NCBI GenBank assembly: GCA_019421015.1
Contig: JAHZGC010000002.1
Location: 66,894-130,893 of the forward strand
Length of the DNA: 64,000 nucleotides
Origin: Coriobacteriaceae bacterium
GTDB taxonomy: Bacteria > Actinomycetota > Coriobacteriia > Coriobacteriales > UMGS124
Direction of reading: 5' to 3'
Numbering within the stretch: the first letter of the stretch is position 1; each line of letters starts with the position of its first letter. The position numbers were made by a program, and so were the translations under genes. Shown here piece by piece: positions 1-9,161 of the stretch. The notes under the pieces are model-generated. The model was not told the origin of the DNA. It saw only the letters and a program-made list of their open reading frames with translations, and did not search any database.

Positions 1-293
1 CCGCCGCGCTCGAGGGTCGGAGTCTGGGCGGAAGCGACACCTGCATGACCTGCGGTTTTAGTAGTTTGATACCTATGCCCCTCTTTGCTTTTGTCCGATT
101 GGCCTTTGCGGGTCGCGCACAACCCTCACATGATGCCGCTGGAGGGGCTTCGGGGGAGAATTTTGGTGCTGCGAGTGGGTGTTTGCGTCCCGTTCCGGTC
201 GGACCGCCCTTAACCGAGAAACCCCGGAAGTCGCACGGGACCTCCGGGGTTTCTTCGCCATGGGGGAATGGGCTTTGGGCTTGCGCGCGGGGC
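1..293. other. Intergenic window edge
   Basis: No gene is supported here. The segment lies downstream of the minus-strand flavoprotein gene and holds its probable terminator at 218-253. The stretch TGACCTGCGGTTT near 46-58 also occurs inside the MITE-like element at about 12.1 kb, so a scrap of that repeat may lie here, but this is weak. Confidence 0.5.
218..253 (-). terminator. Hairpin terminator of the first flavoprotein gene
   Basis: A perfect 11-bp inverted repeat (GAAACCCCGGA / TCCGGGGTTTC) with a 14-nt loop begins about 40 bases past the stop codon of the gene at 294-1850. There is no long T tail on the minus strand, so termination strength is uncertain. The arms themselves end in TTTC. 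Confidence 0.6.
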
Positions 294-1850
294 CTACTCC
301 CAGGCCTCCGCGGCCGCAGCGGCGCGGCCGGCGATGCGGCCCAGGGTGAAGCAGCTTGTGCACGACCAGCCGGTGTAGCACGACCACTCCACGACCTCGC
401 CGCCGGCGTACAGGCCGGGAATGGCCTCGAAGAACTCGGTGTTGTCGCTCGGCTTGAGATCGTTGACCACGCCCACCTGCTTGGCGCGCAGCACGACGCC
501 GTCGAGGTTGGCCTTGAGGCCGCCCGTGGTCATGACGATCGAGGGGGCGAGCTTCAGGGCGTGGAAGGGACCGGTTTCTACGGCGTTGATCGGGAAGTTC
601 GAGGTCCTCTCGCCATAAACAGGGTCCACGAGCTCGCCGGCGTTGGCGCACATCTCGGCCGCCGAGGCCTCGAGGTTGGCGGCGTCCACGCCCATGAGCG
701 AGGCAAGCTCCTCAAGGGTGTCGGCGTTCACAAAGTCGTCGTCGGTCATGCCGTAGCTCGCCTTGTTGAGCTCGTAGTACTGGGAGGTCTCGTCGCTGCC
801 GTCGCAGACGAACCACAGGTAGTCCTCGGACTGCAGGCCAAACTGGCGCTGGAACTCGTCGATAAGGTCGTTGTTGGCGTAGGAGGCGCCGTCGTTGATG
901 CAGCGCTTGCCGCTCTGATCCACGATCATGCCGCGATAGAGCAGGTCGGCCGCCACGTTCTTGCCGGTGTTGTACTGGCTGTTGGCGAGCAAGAAGCCGC
1001 CGTCCTGGGTACGCACGGGGATGGCGCCCAGCGCCATGGCCATGACCAGGCCGTCGCCCGTGGAGGTCTCGCGCCCACACCCCGCAACGCCGCGCCACTG
1101 CTCGGCGAACATGCCGATGAGCTTGCTGTTGGCGGTGTAGGCGCCGGTGCACAGGACCACGCCCTTCTTGGCCTTGACCAGCACGTCTTCGCCGTCGCGG
1201 CTGGCGCGCACGCCGATCACGCGGCCGTCCGCGTTGGTCACAAGCTCGATGGCGCGGGTGTCGAGCAGCAGCTCGGCGCCGCACGACTCGAAGTAGTTGG
1301 TCATCGGCTCGCGGAAGCCCGCGCCGCCCACGATGTCGCCGTAAGCGGCCTGGAAGAAGATGTCGTACTGGCTGTAGTGGGCCTGCACGTCGGCGCGCTG
1401 CCACTCCACGCCGCACTCGGCCATGAAGTCGATATTGGAGCCGCAGTTCTTAAAGACGTACTCCACCACGTCGTGGGGCGGCAGGCCATGGGGGTTCTGG
1501 CCGCGGGCGATGTACTCGTCGTAGACCTCGTCGGCCGTGGCGGTCACGCCCATGGAGCGGGTGTAGTCGGTGTCGTAGCCGGGGAGAAGCCCCTGGCACA
1601 CAGCCATGTCGCCGCCGAAGGCCCCGTTCTTCTCGAGCACGATGACGCTGGCGCCGGCCTCGATGGCCTCCCAGGTGGCGGCCCAGCCGGAGCATCCGCC
1701 GCCCACGACCACGACGTCTGCCTCGTAGTTCCAGGCGGGGGCGGACTCGGGCTCGCCGGCCAGGGCGGGAGCGGCCACGGCCCCTGCGGCGAGGGCGGTG
1801 CAGCCGGCAACGAGGCTGCGGCGGCTGATGGTGCGGGCGGTGTTTTCCAT
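294..1850 (-). CDS. Tat-exported FAD-dependent reductase (FAD_binding_2, fumarate-reductase-like)
   Basis: Protein of 518 residues. The N-terminus has a twin-arginine signal (RR at 10-11, hydrophobic stretch, APALAG cleavage region near 30), so the enzyme probably folds with FAD and acts outside the membrane. The dinucleotide-binding motif GGGCSG is at 50-55, followed by VIVLEK, the usual FAD-ribose acidic end of the Rossmann fold. The C-terminal FAD motif GLYAGGEV is present, followed by a Cys-rich stretch (SCYTGWSCTSC). The HG-NRLG arginine motif of true fumarate reductases is not seen, so the substrate is probably another organic acceptor. The neighbouring divergent LysR gene is the likely regulator. 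No cytochrome or membrane anchor is adjacent. Family sure, substrate unknown. Confidence 0.85.
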   Translation of the reverse strand: MENTARTISRRSLVAGCTALAAGAVAAPALAGEPESAPAWNYEADVVVVGGGCSGWAATWEAIEAGASVIVLEKNGAFGGDMAVCQGLLPGYDTDYTRSMGVTATADEVYDEYIARGQNPHGLPPHDVVEYVFKNCGSNIDFMAECGVEWQRADVQAHYSQYDIFFQAAYGDIVGGAGFREPMTNYFESCGAELLLDTRAIELVTNADGRVIGVRASRDGEDVLVKAKKGVVLCTGAYTANSKLIGMFAEQWRGVAGCGRETSTGDGLVMAMALGAIPVRTQDGGFLLANSQYNTGKNVAADLLYRGMIVDQSGKRCINDGASYANNDLIDEFQRQFGLQSEDYLWFVCDGSDETSQYYELNKASYGMTDDDFVNADTLEELASLMGVDAANLEASAAEMCANAGELVDPVYGERTSNFPINAVETGPFHALKLAPSIVMTTGGLKANLDGVVLRAKQVGVVNDLKPSDNTEFFEAIPGLYAGGEVVEWSCYTGWSCTSCFTLGRIAGRAAAAAEAWE

Positions 1851-2145
1851 GGGTTCCCCTTTCGTTGGGCCAAGGCCCCTCCTTGGCTGCTTTGGAGCGG
1901 CCCTAGATTAGAACCGCGTGGCCGGAAGGTAGAAATGAGACTTTTGCAACGGGATATACGCAGGTAGATGTGGATATTGCAGGATGCGGAACGGAGTTAT
2001 CCGGCGGATGGATGGAATGGGGCCTAGGTGCGCTAGGCCGCCCGCGCTCTTCTCCCCGCGGTTCTCCCAAATGCTCTAGACTTGTCGTAGGGCACCGGGG
2101 GTACAACGGAGGCGGCGCCGCCATCAGGCGCGAGGGGAGAGGCCC

Positions 2146-3105
2146 ATGGACATGTCGGTCCTGCACGACTTTGCCGTTCTGGCCGAGCGGCTCAACTATG
2201 CGGCCGCGGCGCGCGAGCTCAGCATGGCGCAGTCGACCCTGAGCCGCCACATCTCCGACCTCGAGCGGGAGCTGGGGGCCACGCTGTTCTCGCGCGGGGG
2301 CAAGCTCGAGCTCACCCCGTGCGGCCGGGTGCTCCTTGAGGAGACGGGCGAGTTCTTTGCGACCGAGGAGCGCCTTGCGCGCCGGCTTGCCGAGGCCAAG
2401 CGCGTGGCGCGCGGCACGGTGCGCCTCGAGGACTACGTGTTCTCCCAGAGCGTAAAGAACTTCATGCTCCAGGCCGTCTACCGGTTTAAGGAGTCGTACC
2501 CGGGGGTGGCGTTCGAGTTCACGCCGGTCAAGCTGGGCCGGCCCATCGCCGACGCTTTGGAGGCGGGAGAATTCGACGTGGGGGTGCTGGTCCATTGCGG
2601 CGCGGGGGAGCCGGAGTTTGTCGAGCGCGACCAGTTTAGGGTCATACCGCTGTGGCACGAGCGCTCCCGCATGGGCGTTTACCTGCGCAAAGATGAGCTG
2701 CCCGACGACGAGGCGGCGGGGGCGGCCCGGGATGGCCTGGGCATCGACGTGTTCAGGCGCCTGCCCATCGTGTTGCCGCTGCGCCCCGAGTACGCCAACT
2801 TCAAGGCCGACATGACGGCCCTGTGCGAGGCCCACGGGTTCACGCCGACCTTTCGCCTGCTCGAGATGAAGTCGTTCGAGACCCTGGCCATGCTCGACAT
2901 GCGGGGGTGCGCCCAGGTGGTGCTCGAGTACGACATGCGCGACTCGTCGTCGCTGTTCCGGGTCAACTCAGAATGCGGGTTTTATCTGCTCGAACCCGCG
3001 TGCTATGCGACTCCCTACCTGCTCATGTCGCGCGAGCGATCGAATCCGGTGCTCGACGCCTTTGCCGACTGTCTGGAGCGCCTTGAGGACTCGCTGCGGG
3101 TGTGA
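2146..3105 (+). CDS. LysR-family transcriptional regulator
   Basis: Protein of 319 residues with an N-terminal winged HTH (LNYAAAARELSMAQSTLSRHISDLERELG, about residues 15-40; LFSRGGKLELTPCG follows). A LysR substrate-binding fold begins near residue 90. The start at 2146 follows GGGGAGAGG; an ATG two codons later is also possible. It is transcribed divergently from the flavoprotein at 294-1850 across a 295-bp gap, the classic LysR arrangement, so it probably controls that gene in response to its substrate. Confidence 0.88.
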   Translation: MDMSVLHDFAVLAERLNYAAAARELSMAQSTLSRHISDLERELGATLFSRGGKLELTPCGRVLLEETGEFFATEERLARRLAEAKRVARGTVRLEDYVFSQSVKNFMLQAVYRFKESYPGVAFEFTPVKLGRPIADALEAGEFDVGVLVHCGAGEPEFVERDQFRVIPLWHERSRMGVYLRKDELPDDEAAGAARDGLGIDVFRRLPIVLPLRPEYANFKADMTALCEAHGFTPTFRLLEMKSFETLAMLDMRGCAQVVLEYDMRDSSSLFRVNSECGFYLLEPACYATPYLLMSRERSNPVLDAFADCLERLEDSLRV

Positions 3106-3155
3106 GGGCCGAGATTCTGTGACCTCACGGTTCCGGTGCGCCGTTTGAGCCTGTT

Positions 3156-5246
3156 CTACCGCCCCTCCACCCGATAGCTGCGGAACATTCGCTGCTCGAT
3201 CGCCCGGTGCTCCGGGTTTGCAAAGGCGCTGCCGGCGCTCAGCACAAACACGTCGCCGGGCTCCAGGACCGCCCGCTGTCCCGGGCGCAGGTCGGTCGTG
3301 ATTGCAACGGGGCCGCCCGCCCGCACCAGGCGCACGTTCAGCGTGCCCGAGGCGTTGACGAGCACGGGTCGCCGGCCCTCGTCAAAGTAGAGCTTGGCGT
3401 GCACCCGGCTGTAGAGGCTGGCGGGCACAACAGCCTCGCCGTCGCCTCCCAGCCGCTCGCCCGCAACGAACCCGCGGCCCGCCCGCTCCTGGCTCTCGGT
3501 GACGCCGCGCCCGATCACGAAGGGGTCGTCCTCGCCAAAGAGCGTGGCGATCCCGCCGCTGCCCGTGGCGCGTGCGAGCTCCGCGGATTTCTCGCCCCAG
3601 GGGCCTGAAAGAGGCCGGTAACACCCCGAGGGATCGGGTTCCACCTCGGTAATCTGCCAGGTCAGCGGCGTAGCGACCCTGCGCTCGATGTTTACGGTGC
3701 CGCTGTGGGCGGAGTCGTCGCCCGGGCCGAACATGGTCGAGAGGAGCAGCAGCCGCAGGGCGCGTCGGGCATGCTCGGGCCCACCCGTTTGTGCCAGGGC
3801 GGCCCGGTAGCGGTCAAAGCGGTGCCTAAACGCCTGCAGCTCGTTGCTGCCGTAGCCGCGCAGGCGGTAGTAGTCGGCCATGCAGGTCAGCACGTCAAAG
3901 GGCGCTTGGGGTCCGAGCCACGCCTGGGCGTTCCCACCCTCCCACAGGGCGCGCAGGTAGGGGTTCGTGGGGTCGGCGAGCATGGCGTCAAGGCCGGCCA
4001 GGGCCTCGTCTTTGCTCATGCGCCCGCCCTCGCCGCCCCACGACTGGCGCACCTCGAGGCAGATCTTGGCCGTGTCGTCGTTCACCACAAAGCGGTAGTT
4101 GTACTTCACGAAGCTGTCGACGGCCGCCTGCTGGCCCGCCTTGCCCATGAGCTCGCAGGCCAGGTAGCGGTAGGCCTGCTTGGGCGAGACCCCCATCGCC
4201 GCCCGCGGCCCCACCTCCACCAGCGCGTTCAAGGCCCAGCCCAGGTACATGAGGGGCCCCTCGTCCCAGACGGAGGCCTTGAGGAACATCTCGTCGGCAA
4301 GCAGCGGGGCGCGGGACGCCTGAACGGCGCAGCGGCACAGAAGCCCCGACGCCAGGGCGGTGCGCACGAGGGCGCTTTCGGGGCGTCTTCCCAGGTAGGT
4401 GCCGTATTCGAGCCATTCGAGGTAGTCGGAGCGCAGGGCCTGGGCCTCGTCTCGCGATGGGAACGCAAGGGCAAGCAGCGGCTTGGTGAGCGCCCCAAAG
4501 TCCCGGGCCACAACGCGGGCGCCGACGGGCGAGGTGCCGTCTTGGGCAAGCAGGTGTACGTTGTGGCGCAGGTGCAGCGCCGTCTCCCAGGGGCCTTGGG
4601 TTCCCCAACGCGCTGTAAGCCGGTCGAGAAGCCCTCGCTGCGGCAGCACGGCCAACTCGTCGAAGGGCAGGCCGGTCAACTGAAGCGCGAGCTTGTCGCG
4701 AACTCGCTGGTAGACAGGCCCCGGGCTGGGCTCGCAGGTGTCGGCGAGCAGGACGACGGCACGGGCGAGCCCGTTGGGGTTCTCCGCCGCCAGGGGCTTG
4801 GCCGCCCTAAACGCCTGGGGGCCCACGCAGCCCAGGGCGATAAGCCCGGCGAGCACAGCGGTTATGCGGGCCTCGTCGGTGGGGCAGCTGCCGTAGCGCT
4901 CCACGGTGGGACGCCAGGAGCGGGCCGGCTCGCGGTCTTCGGAGAAGTGGCGGGCCAGGGCACGCTCCACAGAGACGAGCTTGCTCACGGCGGCAGCCGG
5001 GGCAAGGGGGCTTGCGGGGTCGGCGGCGAGCGCGGTAACCCGGGCTTCGACGGCGCCTGCCACCGCAAGGTTGTCGGCCAGCCCGTAGTGGGCACGCAGG
5101 GCCTCACGCAGCTCGATCTGGCTGTGGTGCTCAGGGGCGGTGAGCTGGTCAAACGTCATGCCGGCCAGCGCCTGGGCCAGATGGTCGCGGGTCGTGGGGT
5201 CGCTGCAGAGGGCCTCGATGGCCGCGCTCAAGCCGTTTTTTGCCAT
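3156..5246 (-). CDS. Large cytosolic protein with C-terminal FHA domain
   Basis: Protein of 696 residues without signal peptide or membrane segment. Residues 1 to about 560 are Ala/Leu/Arg-rich and look all-helical; I do not recognise a family. The last 125 residues read as an FHA (phosphothreonine-binding) domain: IGRG at about 577-580, SRVHAKL at about 613-619 (conserved Ser, Arg, His), then a VNASGTLN strand-turn and the closing LEPGDVFVLSAG strand. It is divergent from the kinase-like gene at 5371, with 124 bp between the starts. FHA proteins often bind a Ser/Thr kinase or its targets, so a kinase-reader pair is a reasonable inference. FHA call fairly sure; the N-terminal role is unknown. 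Confidence 0.75.
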   Translation of the reverse strand: MAKNGLSAAIEALCSDPTTRDHLAQALAGMTFDQLTAPEHHSQIELREALRAHYGLADNLAVAGAVEARVTALAADPASPLAPAAAVSKLVSVERALARHFSEDREPARSWRPTVERYGSCPTDEARITAVLAGLIALGCVGPQAFRAAKPLAAENPNGLARAVVLLADTCEPSPGPVYQRVRDKLALQLTGLPFDELAVLPQRGLLDRLTARWGTQGPWETALHLRHNVHLLAQDGTSPVGARVVARDFGALTKPLLALAFPSRDEAQALRSDYLEWLEYGTYLGRRPESALVRTALASGLLCRCAVQASRAPLLADEMFLKASVWDEGPLMYLGWALNALVEVGPRAAMGVSPKQAYRYLACELMGKAGQQAAVDSFVKYNYRFVVNDDTAKICLEVRQSWGGEGGRMSKDEALAGLDAMLADPTNPYLRALWEGGNAQAWLGPQAPFDVLTCMADYYRLRGYGSNELQAFRHRFDRYRAALAQTGGPEHARRALRLLLLSTMFGPGDDSAHSGTVNIERRVATPLTWQITEVEPDPSGCYRPLSGPWGEKSAELARATGSGGIATLFGEDDPFVIGRGVTESQERAGRGFVAGERLGGDGEAVVPASLYSRVHAKLYFDEGRRPVLVNASGTLNVRLVRAGGPVAITTDLRPGQRAVLEPGDVFVLSAGSAFANPEHRAIEQRMFRSYRVEGR

Positions 5247-5316
5247 GGTGCCTCCCTGGGCGACGCGCTGGGTGCCGGTGGGTCAATGATAGACGCTCCC
5301 AGGCCGCGCGGCCCTC

Positions 5317-5322
5317 TATAAT
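5317..5322 (+). promoter_or_regulatory. Probable -10 box (TATAAT) of the kinase-RyR gene
   Basis: A consensus TATAAT lies 49 bases before the ATG at 5371. It makes the upstream in-frame GTG at 5326 an unlikely start, because that codon would fall at or before the transcription start. No clear -35 box is visible. Confidence 0.5.
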
Positions 5323-5370
5323 CGGGTGCCAACAGGACAAACCGCACTGCGCGCGACTACGGAGGCACCG

Positions 5371-7449
5371 ATGGAACCCAGGGGCACGGCAACCTGCACC
5401 GCCGAGACGTTGGCGACCGACACCCGGGCGGTCGTGGCCGCTCCGGGCTTTGTGCTCTCGAGCTGCGACGGTTGGACGTTCACGGCTCCCGACGCCGTCG
5501 GCGAGCCCTCCTCCTCGGGGCGCAAGCGGCTGCTGCGCGGCGGCCGGTTCCGCGGGCCGGGGCGCGACGTGGCGGCGGTGGCCGTGGCCTTCGACGCGGA
5601 ACACGGCTTCGAGTTCGGGGCCGAGTGCGCGGCACTGGCCCGGTTTGGCCAGATCGGCGCGGGTCCCGAGCTTTTGGCCATGGCACGGGCGGCCGGCCCC
5701 GCGGGCGACGACGTGCTCTACCTCGTCGAGGAGGACGTGGGGGTGAGCCTTGAGGCCGCGCTGTTCGAGGGGGCCGCGGTGCCGGGGGCTTCTCCGCTGC
5801 CGTTGGCCCCGCTGGGAACCGACGCGCGGCGCGCCCAGAACCAAAAGGTGGCCTTCGACGTGCTGTGCCAGCTCAAGGCCCTTCACGAGAACGGCCTCTA
5901 CCACCGCGACCTGCGCCCCGCCAACGTGTGCGTGCGGCGCATCGGGCCCGACCCCGCCGACCTGCGCGCCACCCTGGTGGACCTCGAGGGGGCGGCCACG
6001 ACCTACGGCGGGATGCCGCGGGCGATCTACCGTCCCTACTACGACCTGCTGTTTTATGGGGGTCTCGGCTTTCATGCGGGGGAGGGCCCCACGGCGCGGC
6101 CGGCCGACCCCCTCCCGCCCACGCCGCTCGACATCGACATGGGCTACCTGTCGCTTCTGCTCTACGAGCTCGACGGCGGCTGGGTCGAGGGGTCGCCGGG
6201 GCTCGACCGCACCGAGGTGCTCGGGCGCGTGCCGGGGTTTCTCCCCCCGGGGTCGGGGGCGTTTTTTGCGGTGGGAGACGGCGGGGTCTTCTCGCCGCGC
6301 CGCATCGAGGCCGCGCGCGACCTGGACCCGCTGGCCCGCGTGCTGGGCCTTGTGCCCGTGGGGGAGCTGCTGCCGGCGAGTCCCGAGGCGCGCCGGGTGG
6401 CGGCCTGCCGCGTCAAGCACGGCGGCTATCTGGACCGGGCCGACCTGGAGCGCGTCGAGAACGACCCGGAGTGCCTGCTCGAGCAGGGCGTCGAGGAGCT
6501 CGCGCGGCTCAACTACCGCACCTACGCCGCGGGGATGCGCCGGCGGGGGCTTGCCGTGTGCGAGCGCTTCGAGGACCAGCCGGCGGAGCTGCAGGAGTCG
6601 GGGAGGCTCTCGGCCCGGCATACCCTGACGGTGTTCGAGCAGCTCGGCTACGAGCTCGTGCGTGCGGGGCGCACGGGCGGTCGCGAGGAGGTGGCGGCGC
6701 TTGCGCCGTGGGAGGTTGAGCGCTTTGCGATGATCGAGCACGGGCGGTGGGTTTCGGAGCGGCTGGCGGCCGGTTGGCAGTGGGGGCCGGTCAAAGATAC
6801 GGCCCGGAGGACCCACCCGTGCCTGGTGGCCTACGGGGGGCTTCCCGAGGCCGAGAAGGACAAGGACCGCGCCAAGGCGGCCGCCGCGCCGGGGCACCTG
6901 CGGCAGATCGGTCTTGCGCTCGTGCGGGTGGTGCGCGGGGCGGGGGAGACGCCCCGGGAATCGGGGGAACCCCGCGAGGAGCAGCTGGTCGCCATGGCGC
7001 GGGCGTCGTTCGAGTCGTACAAGGAGCACCGTCGCCGCGATGGGCTGCCGGTGGAGTACGAGCGCTACGAGGACCAGCCCGAGACCCTGCGGCGCTCGGG
7101 AATCGCCCAGGCGCGCGGGCTGTGGGACAAGGCCGCGCTGCTGGGGTGCGCCGTGGTGGCGGTGGGGGAGGTCGGCGCGGGGGAGGCCCCCGGCGAGGTG
7201 ATCGGGCGGTTGGACGAGGCGCAGGTCGAGCTGCTCGCCCGCGCCGAGCACGACCGCTGGGTCGCCGAGCGCCTGGCCGACGGGTGGGTGAGCGGGCCCG
7301 TGCGTGACCCGGAGGCAAAGACCACTCCCTACCTGGTGGACTACGACGAGCTGGCCGAGGAGGTCAAAGAGTACGACCGCCAGCCCATGCGCGAGCTGGT
7401 GGGGCGGCTTGCGGCGGCGGGGTTTGCGCTGGTGCGGCGGGTTGGGTAG
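5371..7449 (+). CDS. Atypical Ser/Thr kinase-like protein with two RyR domains
   Basis: Protein of 692 residues; the ATG at 5371 follows GGAGG. Residues about 60-340 resemble a protein kinase: catalytic loop HRDLRPANV (178-186), a DLE in place of DFG (204-206) and a candidate helix-C Glu at 85. No glycine-rich loop or beta-3 Lys (VAVAF instead of VAxK) is apparent, so it may be an atypical or dead kinase. The C-terminal half is a tandem duplication of about 150 residues. Each half has a helical leader ending in EDQP-E-L--SG, then an RyR domain (about 445-520 and 617-690) with the family signature E-H-RW--ERL--GW--GPV-D, then HPCLVAY or TPYLVDY and a K-DR segment. RyR domains in prokaryotes are thought to bind nucleotide-like ligands. 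Divergent partner: the FHA gene. Confidence 0.78.
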   Translation: MEPRGTATCTAETLATDTRAVVAAPGFVLSSCDGWTFTAPDAVGEPSSSGRKRLLRGGRFRGPGRDVAAVAVAFDAEHGFEFGAECAALARFGQIGAGPELLAMARAAGPAGDDVLYLVEEDVGVSLEAALFEGAAVPGASPLPLAPLGTDARRAQNQKVAFDVLCQLKALHENGLYHRDLRPANVCVRRIGPDPADLRATLVDLEGAATTYGGMPRAIYRPYYDLLFYGGLGFHAGEGPTARPADPLPPTPLDIDMGYLSLLLYELDGGWVEGSPGLDRTEVLGRVPGFLPPGSGAFFAVGDGGVFSPRRIEAARDLDPLARVLGLVPVGELLPASPEARRVAACRVKHGGYLDRADLERVENDPECLLEQGVEELARLNYRTYAAGMRRRGLAVCERFEDQPAELQESGRLSARHTLTVFEQLGYELVRAGRTGGREEVAALAPWEVERFAMIEHGRWVSERLAAGWQWGPVKDTARRTHPCLVAYGGLPEAEKDKDRAKAAAAPGHLRQIGLALVRVVRGAGETPRESGEPREEQLVAMARASFESYKEHRRRDGLPVEYERYEDQPETLRRSGIAQARGLWDKAALLGCAVVAVGEVGAGEAPGEVIGRLDEAQVELLARAEHDRWVAERLADGWVSGPVRDPEAKTTPYLVDYDELAEEVKEYDRQPMRELVGRLAAAGFALVRRVG

Positions 7450-7910
7450 GCGGGCGCCCCGGGGAGCGGAGCTGCAGGCGGGCGGTGGGAGGCGGGCGCT
7501 CGACAAAGTGGCGCTGGGCGAGATAGCGCCGCGGAATGGGGGTTCTGGATAGGCGTCCCGGAGTCGAAATGTCCCCGCTACCCCCCGAGGTATTCTCCGC
7601 TGCGAAGGGCACCCAATAAACCCGCAGGTCAGGAGGGTGTTGGTTGCGGGGGTTTCTTGCCTGCGGGCAAATGGGACACATGGGGCCCTTGCGGGCCTAT
7701 CCAGAACCCTCTTTGTGCGGAAGAATCTCGGGTTTGGCCCATCGGGGTGTTCGGGGCGGTGGAGGGTGCCCTCCTAAAATCGATAGCTGCATACGGTCTT
7801 CGCACAGCCTGTGCATGCGGCCGGCTGCGGGCCGTTTTGTACAAACAGGCCGGCGGCGCGCCCATCACCATGGTCCTTGCCAAACAAACCCCGAAGGAAA
7901 GGACCGCGCC
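7450..7910. other. Intergenic region carrying a MITE-like repeat
   Basis: No coding sequence is supported. Most of it is the 206-bp inverted-repeat element at 7522-7727. The remaining 180 bases up to the next gene must hold its promoter; I see no convincing boxes. Confidence 0.6.
7522..7727. repeat. MITE-like repeat, copy 1 (206 bp)
   Basis: Terminal inverted repeats of about 32 bases; the core is GGGTTCTGGATAGG on the left (7540-7553) and CCTATCCAGAACCC on the right (7696-7709). The outer parts (GATAGCGCCGCGG / GTGCGGAAGAATC) are less well matched. Inside is AAACCCGCAGGTCAGG, which also occurs, in reverse, in copy 2. There is no reading frame, so it would be non-autonomous. Confidence 0.75.
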
Positions 7911-8504
7911 ATGGGCTACCTCGACGAACTGCGTTCTTTGTTTGAACAGGCCGACGACCCCGACGGCATCGACCCTGACGGCACCGTGCTCGCGACCGAC
8001 GTCGAGGTACTGGACGACGGCCCGCTGGGGATGGCGCGCTCTCAGCTCGAGGGCGCCCGAACCGGCTACCACGAGGGTCCCGAGGGCACCTTCCGCGCCT
8101 GCGGCAGCCGCTACGGGTGCGGCTACGCCGAGGCGGTGGCGGTCGTGGACCCGCAGACGGGCAAGGCATCCATAGACATCAATTCCCACCTCAGGGTTTC
8201 TCCCGAAAACAGGGCCGGGGCGCGCAAGCTGTTCCGGCGGCTCAACAAGACGTTCATCGTGCCCGGGCTGACCTTGGGCAAAGACGGCTGCGTGCACTTT
8301 GTGCCGGATGTGGCCTGCGACCTTAAAAAGGGCGACGACCTGGAGGAATGGCTGGGCAAGGGTTTCTCGACCATCCATGCCAACGCCCGGCTGGTCGCCG
8401 AGCTCGAGGGCGGCAGGCCCGCATGGGACATCTGGGAGAGCACCCGCTCAGAAGACGACGCCGAGCCGTCGATGGCCGACCGCCTGCGTGCCCTGCTGGC
8501 CTAG
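7911..8504 (+). CDS. Small acidic cytosolic protein, possible YbjN-like fold
   Basis: Protein of 197 residues; the ATG at 7911 follows GAAAGGA. No signal or membrane segment. The middle (SIDINSHLRVSPENRAGARK through LFRRLNKTFIVPGLTL) and the later VHFVPDVACDL and helical STIHANARLVAEL resemble the alternating helix-strand plan of YbjN or type III chaperone-like domains, but I am not certain. It is a likely cluster partner of the next gene, which has a similar size and plan. Function unknown; possibly an adaptor or chaperone in the kinase/FHA cluster. Confidence 0.6.
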   Translation: MGYLDELRSLFEQADDPDGIDPDGTVLATDVEVLDDGPLGMARSQLEGARTGYHEGPEGTFRACGSRYGCGYAEAVAVVDPQTGKASIDINSHLRVSPENRAGARKLFRRLNKTFIVPGLTLGKDGCVHFVPDVACDLKKGDDLEEWLGKGFSTIHANARLVAELEGGRPAWDIWESTRSEDDAEPSMADRLRALLA

Positions 8505-8636
8505 CCTCCGCAGAACGCGGCGAGCGGCCATCGCCCACCCCGCGCGAAGCGATGGCCGGTCGCAAGGCGCGCAGGGGCGATGCGTACTGAACGTACGTGA
8601 GGCCCTGCGGAACGCGGCGAGCGGCCATCGCCCGCA
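8505..8636. repeat. REP-like palindromic element, copy 1
   Basis: It starts right after the preceding stop codon. The GCGAGCGGCCATCGC unit occurs twice directly and once, imperfectly, inverted (GCGATGGCCGGTCGC). The core GCGTACTGAACGTACG is itself palindromic. The segment 8556-8624 is about 80 percent identical by eye to the reverse complement of 20664-20734. It could act as an mRNA-stabilising or terminating structure between two cluster genes. Confidence 0.7.
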
Positions 8637-8665
8637 AATTTACCTGGAAGAAGAGGAGTGTTCAG

Positions 8666-9100
8666 ATGATTATACACGCCAACCCCACCCACCTCGCCGG
8701 CACCGCCGTGTGCGGCCAGGTGCTGGCACTTTGCGACGACGACAGCGTTTACGCGGTCTACGAGCTGTCCAACTGCGCTTGCGGCGTGACGGTGGAGACC
8801 GGCTCCGCCCGGCCCTACCTGCGCCTGACGCCGGCCGTTCAGGTTCCGACCCGCATGTGCCGCGGGTTTGCCCGCGCGATGTTCGAGGCCGACGACGAAA
8901 CCCTTGACGACCTGGAGCTCGACGAGCGTGATGGGGAGGTCACGATGCGGGTTCGTTTGGAGAGCACCGACGCCGACGAGCTGGAACGGACGCTTGCCGA
9001 GGCGCTCTCGTGGGTCGACGGGGTGGGGTATCCGGCCGTCATGCGCTACGTGCGCGACGTCATCGCTCGGGAGGAGGGGGAGGAGAAGGTCTGCGCGTAG
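8666..9100 (+). CDS. Small acidic protein, probable YbjN-like partner
   Basis: Protein of 144 residues; the ATG at 8666 follows GAAGAGGAG, and an upstream in-frame start lies in the repeat and is rejected. Soluble and acidic (DDETLDDLELDERDGEVTMRVRLESTDADELERTL). Its strand-strand-strand-helix order (VLALCDDDSVYAVYELS, VTVETGSARPYLRLTP, VTMRVRLES, ELERTLAEALSWVDGV) matches that of the preceding protein, suggesting two divergent paralogues. It lies 61 bases before the AAA+ ATPase gene. Role unknown. Confidence 0.6.
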   Translation: MIIHANPTHLAGTAVCGQVLALCDDDSVYAVYELSNCACGVTVETGSARPYLRLTPAVQVPTRMCRGFARAMFEADDETLDDLELDERDGEVTMRVRLESTDADELERTLAEALSWVDGVGYPAVMRYVRDVIAREEGEEKVCA

Positions 9101-9161
9101 ACGACTGGGCAGTCTCTACCTGCCCTTATCGCTCGCCCGTGCTTTCTGAAAGGAGCTCCCT

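Noticed and set aside
45..1967. Long + strand reading frame opposite the flavoprotein gene
   Set aside because: High GC gives long antisense frames; the protein is rich in Gly, His, Val and Ala without motifs or RBS, and the minus strand encodes a clear FAD enzyme. The same applies to other long frames opposite real genes, for example 5149-7506, 13533-15488 and 57065-59038.
5326..5370. Upstream GTG start for the kinase-RyR gene
   Set aside because: It lies 4 bases after the TATAAT box and has no RBS; the ATG at 5371 has GGAGG.
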